This document shows positions 29,904 through 39,455 of a stretch of DNA of 44,538 bases, piece by piece. The notes below the pieces were generated by a model that saw only the letters and a program-made list of their open reading frames with translations, made no database searches and was not told where the DNA came from. Location: the NCBI RefSeq assembly GCF_005889745.1, contig NZ_VCKZ01000016.1, forward strand, positions 1 through 44,538. Reading direction: 5' to 3'. The position numbers were made by a program, and so were the translations under genes. Positions within the stretch are counted from its first letter, which is position 1; every line of letters begins with the position of its first letter. Source of the DNA: Actinomadura geliboluensis. GTDB lineage: Bacteria > Actinomycetota > Actinomycetes > Streptosporangiales > Streptosporangiaceae.

Positions 29904-29945
29904 GACGTGGGTCCCTTCGAGGCGGTGGTGCGTTCCGTGCGTCCC

Positions 29946-29974
29946 ACCATATAGTCACGAATCTTGACGGTCAA
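29946..29974 (-). promoter_or_regulatory. DUF1801 promoter with embedded MarR-type site
   Basis: On the minus strand TTGACC (29974-29969), a 17-base spacer and TATGGT (29951-29946) form a good promoter for the DUF1801 gene. Within its spacer lies TAGTCA-N7-TGACGG (29952-29970), the same half-site and spacing as the palindrome over the marR start. TTGAC-G-GTCAA (29964-29974) is a second small inverted repeat. A promoter for the plus-strand glycosidase operon (start 30040) must also lie here, but I cannot define it. Confidence 0.5.
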
Positions 29975-30039
29975 TATCTCTTACCAATTCCCGCTCCAGT
30001 CACCCACCCCCCGTTCGAACGACGGCTGAGGAGCCTCAG

Positions 30040-33000
30040 ATGAACGAGTTGTCCAGAAGAAGGTTCGTGCAGGCGGGCGGCGTCGCCACGGCGGCGGTCA
30101 CGGCGGGCGGCGCGGTCGCTCTGCCCGCGTCGGCGGCGCCGGCCCCGGGGAAGGCCCGGACGCTGCGTCCCGCCGATCTGCAGGTCGGCCACCTGCCGTC
30201 GCCGCTCGGGATCGACGCCGAGCGGCCGACGCTGAGCTGGCGGTTCACCGCCGGGCCGCGCAACGCCGTCCAGTCGGCGTACCAGGTGCGGGTCGCCACG
30301 TCGCGGGACCGCCTCGATCGCCCCGACCTGTGGGACTCGGGCAAGGTCGGCGGCGCCGCCGTGTCGGCCGTCTACGCCGGACGGGCGCTGAAGTCCCGCG
30401 AGCGGGCGATTTGGCAGGTCCGGGTGTGGGACGGGGACGGCCGCGCGTCCGCGTGGAGCGAGCCGTCCCACTTCGAGATGGGCCTGCTCGCCGCCGCGGA
30501 CTGGACGGCCCAGTGGATCGGGAACGCGGCGTGGTCCGCCGACCCCGAGCCGTCGCCCGCGGTGATCACGTTCCCGGCGCGGACGGCCCGCTACGTCCGG
30601 CTGGACGTGACGCGGCTCGGCCTGCCGATCAAGGAGAGCTGGCCGTACAAGGTGTCGCGGCTCCAGCTCGCCGAGATCCAGGTGCTGGACGGGGCGTCCG
30701 GCGCGAACCTGGCGGCCGGGGCGGCCGTGACCGCGTCCGAGAGCTACACGGTCGGCGGCCAGTGGGAGCCGAAGGCCGTCACGGACGGCTCGCTCACCAG
30801 CGACACCGCCCCCTTCGGCTACACGAGCATGGAGCGGCGTGAGCAGGACCTCGCCGAGCCCGTCTGGATCCAGCTCGACCTCGGCGAGGAGAAGGCGTTC
30901 GACCGCGTCCTGCTCTACCCGCGCACCGACGTGACGACCGACGACGGGAGGACGGCCAACTTCCCGGAGGACTTCACCGTCCGGACCTCTGGCGACGGCA
31001 CGGCGTTCGACACGGCCGCCGCGGTGGAGGGGCAGGAGGCGCCGCCGCCGCTGCACCGGCAGCCCGAGGCGCTCCCCGTCTTCAGGCGAGAGTTCACGGT
31101 CGGCAAGCGCGTCCGCTCGGCACGCCTCTACGCGACGGCCCTCGGCGTCCTGGACATCACGGTGAACGGGCGGCCCGTCAGCGACGCCGTCCTCGAACCG
31201 CCGTACAGCGCGTACAAGGAGCGGATCGTCTACTCCACCTACGACGTGACGAGGCTGCTCCACCGCGGCGGCAACCGCGTGCAGGTGGAGCTCGGCACCG
31301 GCATGGCGCACGTCCCGCCCACGCCCGGCCGCTACGAGAAGCTCACCCGGTCGGACGGCAAGCCCGCGTTCCTCGGCCAGCTGGAGATCACCTACACCGA
31401 CGGGTCGCGCGAGGTCATCGCCTCCGGCGCGTCCTGGCGCACCGCCCTCGGCGCGACCACCTTCACGAACTGGTACGGCGGCGAGGACCACGACGCGCGC
31501 CGCACCCCGAGCGGCTGGTCGGACGCGGTGCGGGTCGCCGCGCCCACGGCCCGGCTCGCCGCCCGCACCGCGCCGCCGATCGTCCCGGTCGGCACCTTCC
31601 GCACCACGAAGATCACGCAGCCGAAGGACGGCGTCTACGTCGTCGACCTCGGCACCAACTTCGCGGGGTGGCCGAAGCTGCGCGTCAGCGGACCGGCCGG
31701 GACGAAGGTCACCATGCGCCCCGGCGAGCTGCTCAACGCCGACGGGACCGTCAGCCAGCACACCACCGGCTCGCCCATCTGGGACACCTACACCCTGTCC
31801 GGCGAGGGCACCGAGACGTGGCATCCGCGGTTCGTCTACCACGGCTTCCGCTACCTGCAGCTCGAAGGGCTGCCGTCCGCGCCGGACGAGGGCACGGTCA
31901 CCGGGATCGTGCTGCGCGCGGGCAACGCGGGCGCGGGCTCGTTCACCAGCTCGCACGGCCTCCTCAACGACATCCACCGGATCATCGACCGGGCGGTGCA
32001 GAGCAACATGTACTCCGTCCTCACCGACTGCCCGCACCGGGAGAAGCTCGGCTGGCTGGAGCAGGCCAACCTGGTGTTCCCCGCCGTCGCCCGCAACTAC
32101 GACGTCGCCGCCTACTACGGCGCGATCGTCCGCGACATCGCCGAGGCGCAGACGGCGGACGGCCTCGTCCCCGACATCGCGCCCGAGTTCACGGTGTTCT
32201 CCGGCGGGTTCAGGGACGACCCCAACTGGGGCAACGTCATCGTCTTCGCGCCCTGGCAGATGTACCGCGCCTACGGGGACACGGCGACGCTCCGCACCTA
32301 CTACCCGAACATGGTGCGCTACGTCGACTACCTGTCCGGCAAGGCGGACGGGCACCTGCTCGACTACGGCCTGGGCGACTGGATCACCTTCGACAACAGC
32401 ACGCCCAAGGGCGTGACCGCCACGTTCGGCTACCACCGCGCCGTGTCCGCCCTCGCCCGCATCGCGAAGGTCATCGGCAAGGACGCCGACGCGGCCGAGT
32501 ACGAGGCTCTCGCCGGGCAGATCGGGTCGGCGTTCAACGCCAAGTACGCGACCGGCGACACCTACGGCTCCGGCAGCCAGGCATGCGACGCGCTCGCCCT
32601 CGACATGGGCGTCGTCCCCGACGGCAAGAAGGACGCCGTCCTCGCCCACCTGGTGAACGGCATCGAGGCGAAGGGCTACCACCTCACCGTCGGCGAGATC
32701 GCGCTGCCGTCGGTGTTCCACGTCCTGTCGGCGGCCGGACGCGACGACGTCATCCACGCGTTCGCGACGCAGACCGGCAACCCGAGCTACGGCTACCAGG
32801 TCGTGCACGGCGCCACCTCGCTGACCGAGAACTGGGACGGGCCCACCTCCGGGAACTCCCAGAACCACTTCATGCTCGGCGCCATCGACGAGTGGTTCCA
32901 CGCGGGGCTCGCCGGCCTCGGCCAGACCGACGACTCGATCGCGTTCGAGACGCTGCTCGTCCGGCCGGCCGTCGTCGGCGACGTCACGCGCGCCGCCGCC

Positions 33001-33234
33001 ACCTATGAGACACCGCGCGGGCATGCCGCGGCGTCCTGGCGCCGCACCGGCAGGAAGCTCCGCCTGGACGTCACCGTCCCGCCCGGCACCGGTGCGCGCG
33101 TGGAGATCCCGGTGCCCGCCGGGGCCGCCAGGCCCACGGCACCCCGGGACGCACGCTGGATCGGCGTGGAGAACGGCCGCGCCGTCTTCGAGATCGGCTC
33201 CGGCGACTGGACGTTCGAAGGGCGCACCTCATGA
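30040..33234 (+). CDS. Tat-exported GH78 alpha-L-rhamnosidase 4 with discoidin-like insert
   Basis: 1064 residues. The N-terminus is a Tat signal (SRRRFVQ, then an Ala/Val-rich core), so it is exported folded. After the Ig-like domain an insert at about residues 175-331 resembles an F5/8-type C (discoidin) carbohydrate-binding module (TARYVRLDVTRLG, LQLAEIQVL, WIQLDLGEEKAFDRVLLYPR). The rhamnosidase domains follow. The acid motif is DCPHREKLGWLEQ: D663 and E668 are kept, and Gln675 replaces the last Asp, as in a known GH78 subgroup. E930 (LTENWDG) is the base. It opens a three-gene operon: its stop overlaps the next start as ATGA. ATG 30040 follows TGAGGAGCC. Confidence 0.9.
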   Translation: MNELSRRRFVQAGGVATAAVTAGGAVALPASAAPAPGKARTLRPADLQVGHLPSPLGIDAERPTLSWRFTAGPRNAVQSAYQVRVATSRDRLDRPDLWDSGKVGGAAVSAVYAGRALKSRERAIWQVRVWDGDGRASAWSEPSHFEMGLLAAADWTAQWIGNAAWSADPEPSPAVITFPARTARYVRLDVTRLGLPIKESWPYKVSRLQLAEIQVLDGASGANLAAGAAVTASESYTVGGQWEPKAVTDGSLTSDTAPFGYTSMERREQDLAEPVWIQLDLGEEKAFDRVLLYPRTDVTTDDGRTANFPEDFTVRTSGDGTAFDTAAAVEGQEAPPPLHRQPEALPVFRREFTVGKRVRSARLYATALGVLDITVNGRPVSDAVLEPPYSAYKERIVYSTYDVTRLLHRGGNRVQVELGTGMAHVPPTPGRYEKLTRSDGKPAFLGQLEITYTDGSREVIASGASWRTALGATTFTNWYGGEDHDARRTPSGWSDAVRVAAPTARLAARTAPPIVPVGTFRTTKITQPKDGVYVVDLGTNFAGWPKLRVSGPAGTKVTMRPGELLNADGTVSQHTTGSPIWDTYTLSGEGTETWHPRFVYHGFRYLQLEGLPSAPDEGTVTGIVLRAGNAGAGSFTSSHGLLNDIHRIIDRAVQSNMYSVLTDCPHREKLGWLEQANLVFPAVARNYDVAAYYGAIVRDIAEAQTADGLVPDIAPEFTVFSGGFRDDPNWGNVIVFAPWQMYRAYGDTATLRTYYPNMVRYVDYLSGKADGHLLDYGLGDWITFDNSTPKGVTATFGYHRAVSALARIAKVIGKDADAAEYEALAGQIGSAFNAKYATGDTYGSGSQACDALALDMGVVPDGKKDAVLAHLVNGIEAKGYHLTVGEIALPSVFHVLSAAGRDDVIHAFATQTGNPSYGYQVVHGATSLTENWDGPTSGNSQNHFMLGAIDEWFHAGLAGLGQTDDSIAFETLLVRPAVVGDVTRAAATYETPRGHAAASWRRTGRKLRLDVTVPPGTGARVEIPVPAGAARPTAPRDARWIGVENGRAVFEIGSGDWTFEGRTS

Positions 33235-36200
33235 GCGGGATGAGCAGACGGCACTTCCTCGGGGCAACGGCGGCCGGCGCGGCGGGCGCCGTCGTCCTCG
33301 GCTCGGCCGGCACGGCAGCGGCGGCGCCGCGGGCGGCCCGCACGCCGTCCGGGCTGCTGACGTCGCTGCTGCCGGACGGGCTCGGCGTCACGGCGGCGAA
33401 GCCCCGGCTGAGCTGGCAGGTCGCCGACCTCGGCGCCGGCACGAAGCAGACCCACTACCAGGCCCAGTTCGCCACCACTCCGGCCCGGCTGGAGCAGGGG
33501 CCGCGCCACTGGGACAGCGGCCGCGTCGCGTCCGCCGCGTCCGTGGCCGTGCCCTACGCCGGTCCGCCGCTGGCGCCGCAGACCGCGTACTGGTGGCGCG
33601 TCCGGACGTTCGACGGCCCCCGGGCGTCCCGCTGGTCCGAGCCCGCGCTGCTGGCCACGGGCGTGGACGAGTGGACCGCCGACCCGGTCTGGGCACCGGC
33701 CGCGCAGGCGCCCGGCGACGGCGTCCTCACCGCCCGGGTGCAGATCACCTCCGTCGCCGCGAGCCTGTGGTTCCGGGCGTCCGGGACGAGCGCGAACTAC
33801 CTGTGGCAGCTGCGCGCCGGAACGCCCGGCGTGCTGAAGAAGCACGTGTGCGTCGACGGCTCCTACCGGGTGCTGGAGGAGAAGCGGCTCGCGGTCCCCG
33901 TCGAGACGGGCCGCTGGTACGAGGTGGCCGTCGAGATGGCGGGCGACACGTTCCGGACGTCCCTCGACGGCACGGAGGTCGACACCACCACCGACGCCAC
34001 GTACCGGACGGGCACAGTCGGGATGCGCAACGGCTCCACCGAGGCGAACGTGTGGGATCGCGTCACCTTCACCGCACCCGGCGGCAAGGCGGTCATCGAC
34101 GAGGACTTCACCGAGGACCGGGGCACGTTCGGCGCCGGGACGGTCGCGGACGGCGCGCTGACCCTCGCCAAGGGCCAGTCGACGCTGTCGTCGGCGGGAT
34201 CGCCCGACGACGACTGGGCGCTGCTCCGCACCGAGTTCACCCCGCACGCCAAGCCGATCGCCGCCGCCGTGCTGCACGTCGCCGCCCAGTCGCCCACGCC
34301 GATCCGCCAGTACCCGGCGAAGGTGTGGGTGAACGGCGAGGTGGCGGGCTTCGCGTCCATGCCCAGCGGCGCGGGCGAGCCGCGCTACCACTCGTTCGAC
34401 GTGACGCGCGCGCTGCGGCCGGGACGGCGCAACGCGCTCGCAGCGCTCGCCTTCACCACCCAGGACAAGCGGTTCCTGGCGCAACTCGTCGTCACCTACG
34501 CCGACGGGACGGCGTCGGTGCACGGCAGCGGCGGCGGCTGGAAGGCGCGCCGCCAGGCGGGGCTGCTGCCCGACGCCGGGACGATCGGCACCGGCTACTA
34601 CATCGGCCGCCAGGAGTACTGGGACATGCGGCAGGAGCCGGCCGGCTGGACGAGCCCCGGCTTCGACGACTCCGGCTGGGACCCGGCACTGGTCAAGCCC
34701 GCCATCGCCGGCCTGCGGCCCGCGCTGGTCGAACCGGTCGGGCTGCACGACGTCCGGCCCGCGTCCGTGCGCAGGACCGCGCCCGGCACCTGGCTGGTCG
34801 ACCTCGGCCGGGAGATCGCGGGCGGCCTGCGGCTGGAGGTGCGCGGCAGGGCCGGGCAGACCGTCGAGGTCCGGCTCGGCGAGGAGCTGAACGGCGACGG
34901 GACGGTCCGGTACGCGCTGCGCGCCGGCGTCACCTACCGGGAGACCTGGACCCTCCGCGACGGCCGCCAGACCATCGAGCACTGGGGCTACCGGGGCTTC
35001 CGCTACGCGCAGCTCGTCTGCGACGACGACCTCGACCTCGCCGGCGCGGTCACGGGCCGCGCCTGGCGGGCGGCCTGGCGCGACTCCGACGCCGCGTTCT
35101 CCAGCTCCAGCCGCGACCTCGACCGCGTGTACGAGATGTGCCGGTACTCGATCGAGGCGACGCGCGGCGACCTCTACGTCGACACCCCGACGCGCGAGCG
35201 CGGGCCCTACGAGGGCGACGCGCTCATCAACCAGGCGTCCGAGTACGCGGTGCAGCGGTCGTTCGCGCTGGCCCGCGCGTCCGACGCGTACCTGGCGCGC
35301 AACCACACCTGGCCGACCGAGTACCGGCTGATGAACGTCATGTCGGCCTGGGAGGACTACCTGCACACCGGCGACCCCGAGCAGCTCGCCGCCGACTACG
35401 CCCTCCTCGCCGCCAAGCACCTCACCGCCTACCTCGGCGCGGACGGTCTCGTGCACAAGGACCCCGGGTCGTCCAGCCGCGACCTCGGCGACCTGGTCGA
35501 CTGGCCGGCCTCCAACCGGGACGGGTACGTGTTCACCGACGTCAACACCGTCGTGAACGCGTGCCAGTACGCCGCGTTCGCCGCCATGGCGAAGATCGCC
35601 GCCGTCCTCGGCAAGGCCGCCGACGCGACGACGTGGCAGGGGCACGCCGACACGCTGGCCGCGGCGATGCGCGAAAAGCTCCTCGACGCGTCCGCCGGCC
35701 GCTTCACCGACGGCATCGGCACCGCCCACAGCGCGCAGCACGCCACCGCGTTCCCCGTCGCGCTCGGCGTCGCGGGACCCGGCACGGTGCCCGACCCCGT
35801 CGTCCGCGCCCTGGGCAAGACCCTGGCGGACGGCGGCATGAAGGTCAGCGTCTACGGCGCCCAGTTCCTGCTGGACGCCCTGTTCGCCACCGGGCAGGCC
35901 GACGCCGCGATCGGCCTCATGACCGCCAAGGGCCTCAGCTCCTGGCTGCACATGATGGACGACCTCGGCGCCACCATCGTCGCCGAGGCGTGGGACCCGT
36001 CCCTGAAGCCCAACATGACGTTCTCGCACGCCTGGGGCTCGGCGCCGGCGAACGCGATCCCGCGCCACGTCCTCGGCGTGCGGATCACCGCGCCGGGCGC
36101 CGCCGAGATCGAGGTCCGGCCCCGCCCCGGCGGCCTGGCCCGGATCTCCGGGCGCGTCCCCACGATCCGCGGCCCCGTCTCCGTCGCCCTCGACCGGGAG

Positions 36201-36404
36201 CGGCGGTACCGGCTCGACGTGGACGTGCCGCCCAACACCACCGCCCGCGTCGTCGTCGAGCTCGGCGACGACGACCCGCGCGCCTTCCACGTCACCGGAC
36301 CCCACGCCCGCGCCCCCCGCGCCACGGGCCGCGACGCCACCGGCCGGCTCCTCACCATCGGCCCGGTCGGCTCCGGCCGCACGACACTCATCAGGAGGAA
36401 GTAA
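33231..36404 (+). CDS. Tat-exported GH78 alpha-L-rhamnosidase 5 with LamG-like insert
   Basis: 1057 residues with a Tat signal (SRRHFLG). An insert at about residues 165-290 has the look of a concanavalin-like (LamG or DUF1080-type) module (WYEVAVEMAGDTFRTSLDG, VWDRVTF). The remaining order is Bac_rhamnosid_N, barrel and C-terminal sandwich. The acid motif is DTPTRERGPYEGD with D651, E656 and D663 intact; E919 in VAEAWDP is the base, so it should be active. ATG 33231 overlaps the upstream stop; an internal ATG at 33240 is equally compatible with the Tat motif. Its TAA is directly followed by the GTG of the next gene. Confidence 0.9.
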   Translation: MSGMSRRHFLGATAAGAAGAVVLGSAGTAAAAPRAARTPSGLLTSLLPDGLGVTAAKPRLSWQVADLGAGTKQTHYQAQFATTPARLEQGPRHWDSGRVASAASVAVPYAGPPLAPQTAYWWRVRTFDGPRASRWSEPALLATGVDEWTADPVWAPAAQAPGDGVLTARVQITSVAASLWFRASGTSANYLWQLRAGTPGVLKKHVCVDGSYRVLEEKRLAVPVETGRWYEVAVEMAGDTFRTSLDGTEVDTTTDATYRTGTVGMRNGSTEANVWDRVTFTAPGGKAVIDEDFTEDRGTFGAGTVADGALTLAKGQSTLSSAGSPDDDWALLRTEFTPHAKPIAAAVLHVAAQSPTPIRQYPAKVWVNGEVAGFASMPSGAGEPRYHSFDVTRALRPGRRNALAALAFTTQDKRFLAQLVVTYADGTASVHGSGGGWKARRQAGLLPDAGTIGTGYYIGRQEYWDMRQEPAGWTSPGFDDSGWDPALVKPAIAGLRPALVEPVGLHDVRPASVRRTAPGTWLVDLGREIAGGLRLEVRGRAGQTVEVRLGEELNGDGTVRYALRAGVTYRETWTLRDGRQTIEHWGYRGFRYAQLVCDDDLDLAGAVTGRAWRAAWRDSDAAFSSSSRDLDRVYEMCRYSIEATRGDLYVDTPTRERGPYEGDALINQASEYAVQRSFALARASDAYLARNHTWPTEYRLMNVMSAWEDYLHTGDPEQLAADYALLAAKHLTAYLGADGLVHKDPGSSSRDLGDLVDWPASNRDGYVFTDVNTVVNACQYAAFAAMAKIAAVLGKAADATTWQGHADTLAAAMREKLLDASAGRFTDGIGTAHSAQHATAFPVALGVAGPGTVPDPVVRALGKTLADGGMKVSVYGAQFLLDALFATGQADAAIGLMTAKGLSSWLHMMDDLGATIVAEAWDPSLKPNMTFSHAWGSAPANAIPRHVLGVRITAPGAAEIEVRPRPGGLARISGRVPTIRGPVSVALDRERRYRLDVDVPPNTTARVVVELGDDDPRAFHVTGPHARAPRATGRDATGRLLTIGPVGSGRTTLIRRK

Positions 36405-39359
36405 GTGAACGACCGCAACGGACAGGGGATCTCGCGCAGGCGCGCGCTGCAGCTCGGCACCGCCGCCGCCGTCGCGGCGGGCGCGGCCCCCGTCCTCGGG
36501 GGCGCGCCGGCCGCGCAGGCCGCGCCGCGCCCGGCGGCCGGACCGGGGGCGGGCGGGTTCGCCCGGCCCGGCGCCGCGGTACGGCCGCGGTTCCGCTGGT
36601 GGTGGCCGGACGGGCTGGTCGACCCCGCCGAGATCCGGCGCGAGATCGACCAGATCGCCGCCGCCGGGTTCGGCGGCGCGGAGATCGTCGCCGTGCACCA
36701 CAGCATCCGCGACAAGTCCGTGCTGGACCCGGCGGGCCACGGCTGGGGCACCCCGGCCTGGAACGCCGGCGTCGAGGCCGCCCTCGACCAGGCGGCCCGG
36801 CGCGGCGTCACCGTCGACCTCACGATCGGCCCCGCCTGGCCCGCCGCCGTCCCGACGATCACGCCGGACGACGAGGCCGCCGTGCAGGAGCTCGCCTACG
36901 GGACGGCCGCCGTCGCGGGCGGCGCCACCCACGACGGCCCGCTCCCCGAACCGGTCGCCGCGCCGGAGGACGGCGTCACGAAGCGGCACCTCGTCGCGGT
37001 GCACGCCGTCAGGACCGACCCGGCGAACGCCACCCGCAAGGAGACCGGCCTCGACCCGGCGTCCTTCACCGACCTGACCGGGCGGGTCGCGGGGGAGCGG
37101 ATCACCTGGACGGCCCCGGCCGGCGGCGACTGGCTGCTGTTCGCCTACTGGCGGCGCGGCAGCGGGCAGCGCCCCGAGTCCGGCCCGCACTCGGCGCCGG
37201 ACGCCTGCGTCGTCGACCACTTCAGCCGGGCCGGCACCCGCGCCGTCACCGCGTTCTGGGAGGCGCGGCTGCTCACCCGCGACATCCGCAAGCTGATCAA
37301 GCGGGCGGGCGCGACGCTGTTCGAGGACTCGATCGAGCTGGAGACGCACGCGCTCAACTGGACGCCGGACCTGCCCGCCGAGTTCCGGCGGCGGCGCGGC
37401 TACGACCTGATGCCGTACCTGCCGGTCATCGTCCGCCTCAAGGAGAACACCATGTTCGCCTACGACGCGGCGACCACCTCCCACGTGCGGCACGACTTCT
37501 GGCTGACGGTCTCCGACCTCTTCAACGAGTACCACTTCGAGGCGCTCGCCAAGTGGGCGCACTCGATCGGCCTGGAGTACCGGGCGCAGCCGTACGGGCT
37601 GGAGACGGACGCGATCCACACGGCCGCGATCCTGGACGTCCCCGAAGGCGAGTCGCTCGGGTTCAAGAACCTCGACGACTACCGCGCCCTCGCCGGCGGC
37701 CGCGACATGGGCGGACGGAAGGTCCTCTCCTGCGAGGCAGGGGCCTACCAGGGCGGCGCCTACAACACCACCTGGGACAAGCTGCTGCGCACCATGGGCG
37801 GCGCCTACGCGGCAGGGCTGAACCAGACCGTCCTGCACGGCTTCTCCTACGCGACCGCACCGGGCGCGGCCTGGCCCGGGTTCGCCGGGTTCACCCCCTA
37901 CAGCGGAGGCATCGGGTTCTCCGAGTCGTGGGGGCCGCGCCAGCCGACGTGGCGGCACGTCCCCGACATCGCCGGGTACATGTCGCGCATCCACCAGACC
38001 ATGCAGGCCGGCAAGAGCCGCATCGACGTCGCCGTGTTCCGGCAGAAGGGCTACACCAAGACCGGCATCGGGGCCGGATGGTTCACCAAGGACGGCGTCC
38101 CGCTGGGCTGGACGCACCAGCTCATCAGCGCGCCGCTGCTCGACCTCCCGTCCGCGACCGTGTCCGGCGGGCGGCTCGCCCCCGACGGCCCCGCCTACAA
38201 GGTGCTGTTCGTCGAGGGCGACCGGTACTCCGGCAAGGAGTGCACGCTGCCGCTCGGCACGGCCCGCACCATGCTCAAGCTGGCGAAGGCCGGCCTCCCG
38301 CTGGTGTTCCTCGGCGACTGGTCGGCGCCGACCGTCCCAGGCCTGGCCCGCGACGGCGAGAACGAGCGGCTGCGCGCCGTCGTCGAGGAACTGCTCGCCC
38401 AGCCGCGCGTCCGCAACGTCACCGAAGAGGCGGACGTCCCCGCCGCGCTGGAGGACCTCGGCCTGCGCCCCACCGTCAGGTACGCGCAGGCGTCCACGCT
38501 GCTCACCGCCCACCGCCGGGACGGCCGCACCGACTACTTCTACCTGTGCAACGGCAAGCACGCCGAGACGGTGAAGCCGCCCGTGGCCGCGATCGACCAC
38601 GAGGTCGCCTTCACCCGCTCGGACCGCAAGGCCGTCCCGTACCGGCTGGACCTGTGGACGGGCGAGACCGAGCGGATCGCCGTGTACCGCGAGGACGGCG
38701 ACACCGTCACCCTCCGGGTGGCGCTCCAGCCGTCCGAGGCCACCGTGATCATGCTGGCGCGCGGCGGGCACGCACCGTCCGCCACGGCGTCCGAGGCGGA
38801 GCTGCGGGTCGACGGGCAGCGCCTGGTCGCCCGCGCCACCGCCGCCGGCACCTACGCCACGACCCTGCCCGGGGGCCGCACGGTCCGGACGGCGATCGGC
38901 GCCGTGCCCGCGCCCGTGGCCCTCACGTCCTGGCGGCTGCGCGTCGAGGACATGACCCCGGACGGGGTGAAGCACCACGACCTGGCGCTGGACGCGCTGA
39001 AGCCGTGGCCGGACATCCCCGAACTCGCGGACGTCTCCGGCATCGGCACCTACATCGCCACGGTCACCTGGAGCGGCGGCGGCGCGGTGCTGGACCTCGG
39101 CGAGGTCTTCGACACCTGCCGGGTCACGGTCAACGGCCGCCGCCTCCCGCCGGTCTCCGTGCTCTACCCGTCCGTGGACGTCGGCCCGTACCTGCGGCGC
39201 GGCGCCAACACGATCGAGGTGGAGGTCGCCACGACGCTGAACAACCGGCTCCGCGTCGCCGACCCCGGCGTGTACGGCGGCGCGTCCCGCCAGAACTACG
39301 GGCTGATCGGCCCGGTCCGCCTCGTCCCCTACGGGGAGGCGGTGGTCCGCGCCCGCTGA
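36405..39359 (+). CDS. Tat-exported GH106-type alpha-L-rhamnosidase
   Basis: 984 residues, a different family from the five preceding glycosidases. After a Tat signal (SRRRAL and an Ala-rich core) comes RFRWWWPDGLVDPAEIRREI and AAGFGGAEIV, a TIM-barrel start typical of GH106 rhamnosidases. The middle contains YRAQPYGLETDAIHTAAI and LHGFSYATAPG; the C-terminus ends in a galactose-binding-like sandwich (DTCRVTVNGRRLPP, LRRGANTIEVEVATTLNN). I cannot assign catalytic residues with confidence. GTG 36405 starts right after the previous TAA with AGGAGGA upstream, so translation is coupled. Last gene of this operon. Confidence 0.8.
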   Translation: MNDRNGQGISRRRALQLGTAAAVAAGAAPVLGGAPAAQAAPRPAAGPGAGGFARPGAAVRPRFRWWWPDGLVDPAEIRREIDQIAAAGFGGAEIVAVHHSIRDKSVLDPAGHGWGTPAWNAGVEAALDQAARRGVTVDLTIGPAWPAAVPTITPDDEAAVQELAYGTAAVAGGATHDGPLPEPVAAPEDGVTKRHLVAVHAVRTDPANATRKETGLDPASFTDLTGRVAGERITWTAPAGGDWLLFAYWRRGSGQRPESGPHSAPDACVVDHFSRAGTRAVTAFWEARLLTRDIRKLIKRAGATLFEDSIELETHALNWTPDLPAEFRRRRGYDLMPYLPVIVRLKENTMFAYDAATTSHVRHDFWLTVSDLFNEYHFEALAKWAHSIGLEYRAQPYGLETDAIHTAAILDVPEGESLGFKNLDDYRALAGGRDMGGRKVLSCEAGAYQGGAYNTTWDKLLRTMGGAYAAGLNQTVLHGFSYATAPGAAWPGFAGFTPYSGGIGFSESWGPRQPTWRHVPDIAGYMSRIHQTMQAGKSRIDVAVFRQKGYTKTGIGAGWFTKDGVPLGWTHQLISAPLLDLPSATVSGGRLAPDGPAYKVLFVEGDRYSGKECTLPLGTARTMLKLAKAGLPLVFLGDWSAPTVPGLARDGENERLRAVVEELLAQPRVRNVTEEADVPAALEDLGLRPTVRYAQASTLLTAHRRDGRTDYFYLCNGKHAETVKPPVAAIDHEVAFTRSDRKAVPYRLDLWTGETERIAVYREDGDTVTLRVALQPSEATVIMLARGGHAPSATASEAELRVDGQRLVARATAAGTYATTLPGGRTVRTAIGAVPAPVALTSWRLRVEDMTPDGVKHHDLALDALKPWPDIPELADVSGIGTYIATVTWSGGGAVLDLGEVFDTCRVTVNGRRLPPVSVLYPSVDVGPYLRRGANTIEVEVATTLNNRLRVADPGVYGGASRQNYGLIGPVRLVPYGEAVVRAR

Positions 39360-39436
39360 CCGCGCCGTGCCTGCCGACCGCGCCGGGGCGCCGACCGTGC
39401 CGAGGTCGCCGGCTTGCTCGCGGTCAGGAAAGTTGA

Positions 39437-39455
39437 TAGTCAGGCATAGTGACTA
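39437..39455. promoter_or_regulatory. MarR-type operator overlapping the marR start codon
   Basis: TAGTCA-GGCATAG-TGACTA is a perfect inverted repeat with 6-base arms and a 7-base spacer. It covers the GTG start (39449-39451) and a GATAGT element (39435-39440) that could be the -10. Binding would repress the regulator's own gene. Confidence 0.65.

Noticed and set aside
33003..39436. Frames of about 2000 codons on both strands over rhamnosidase 5 and the GH106 gene
   Set aside because: Both are shadow frames. The real genes there have Tat signals, catalytic motifs and coupled starts.
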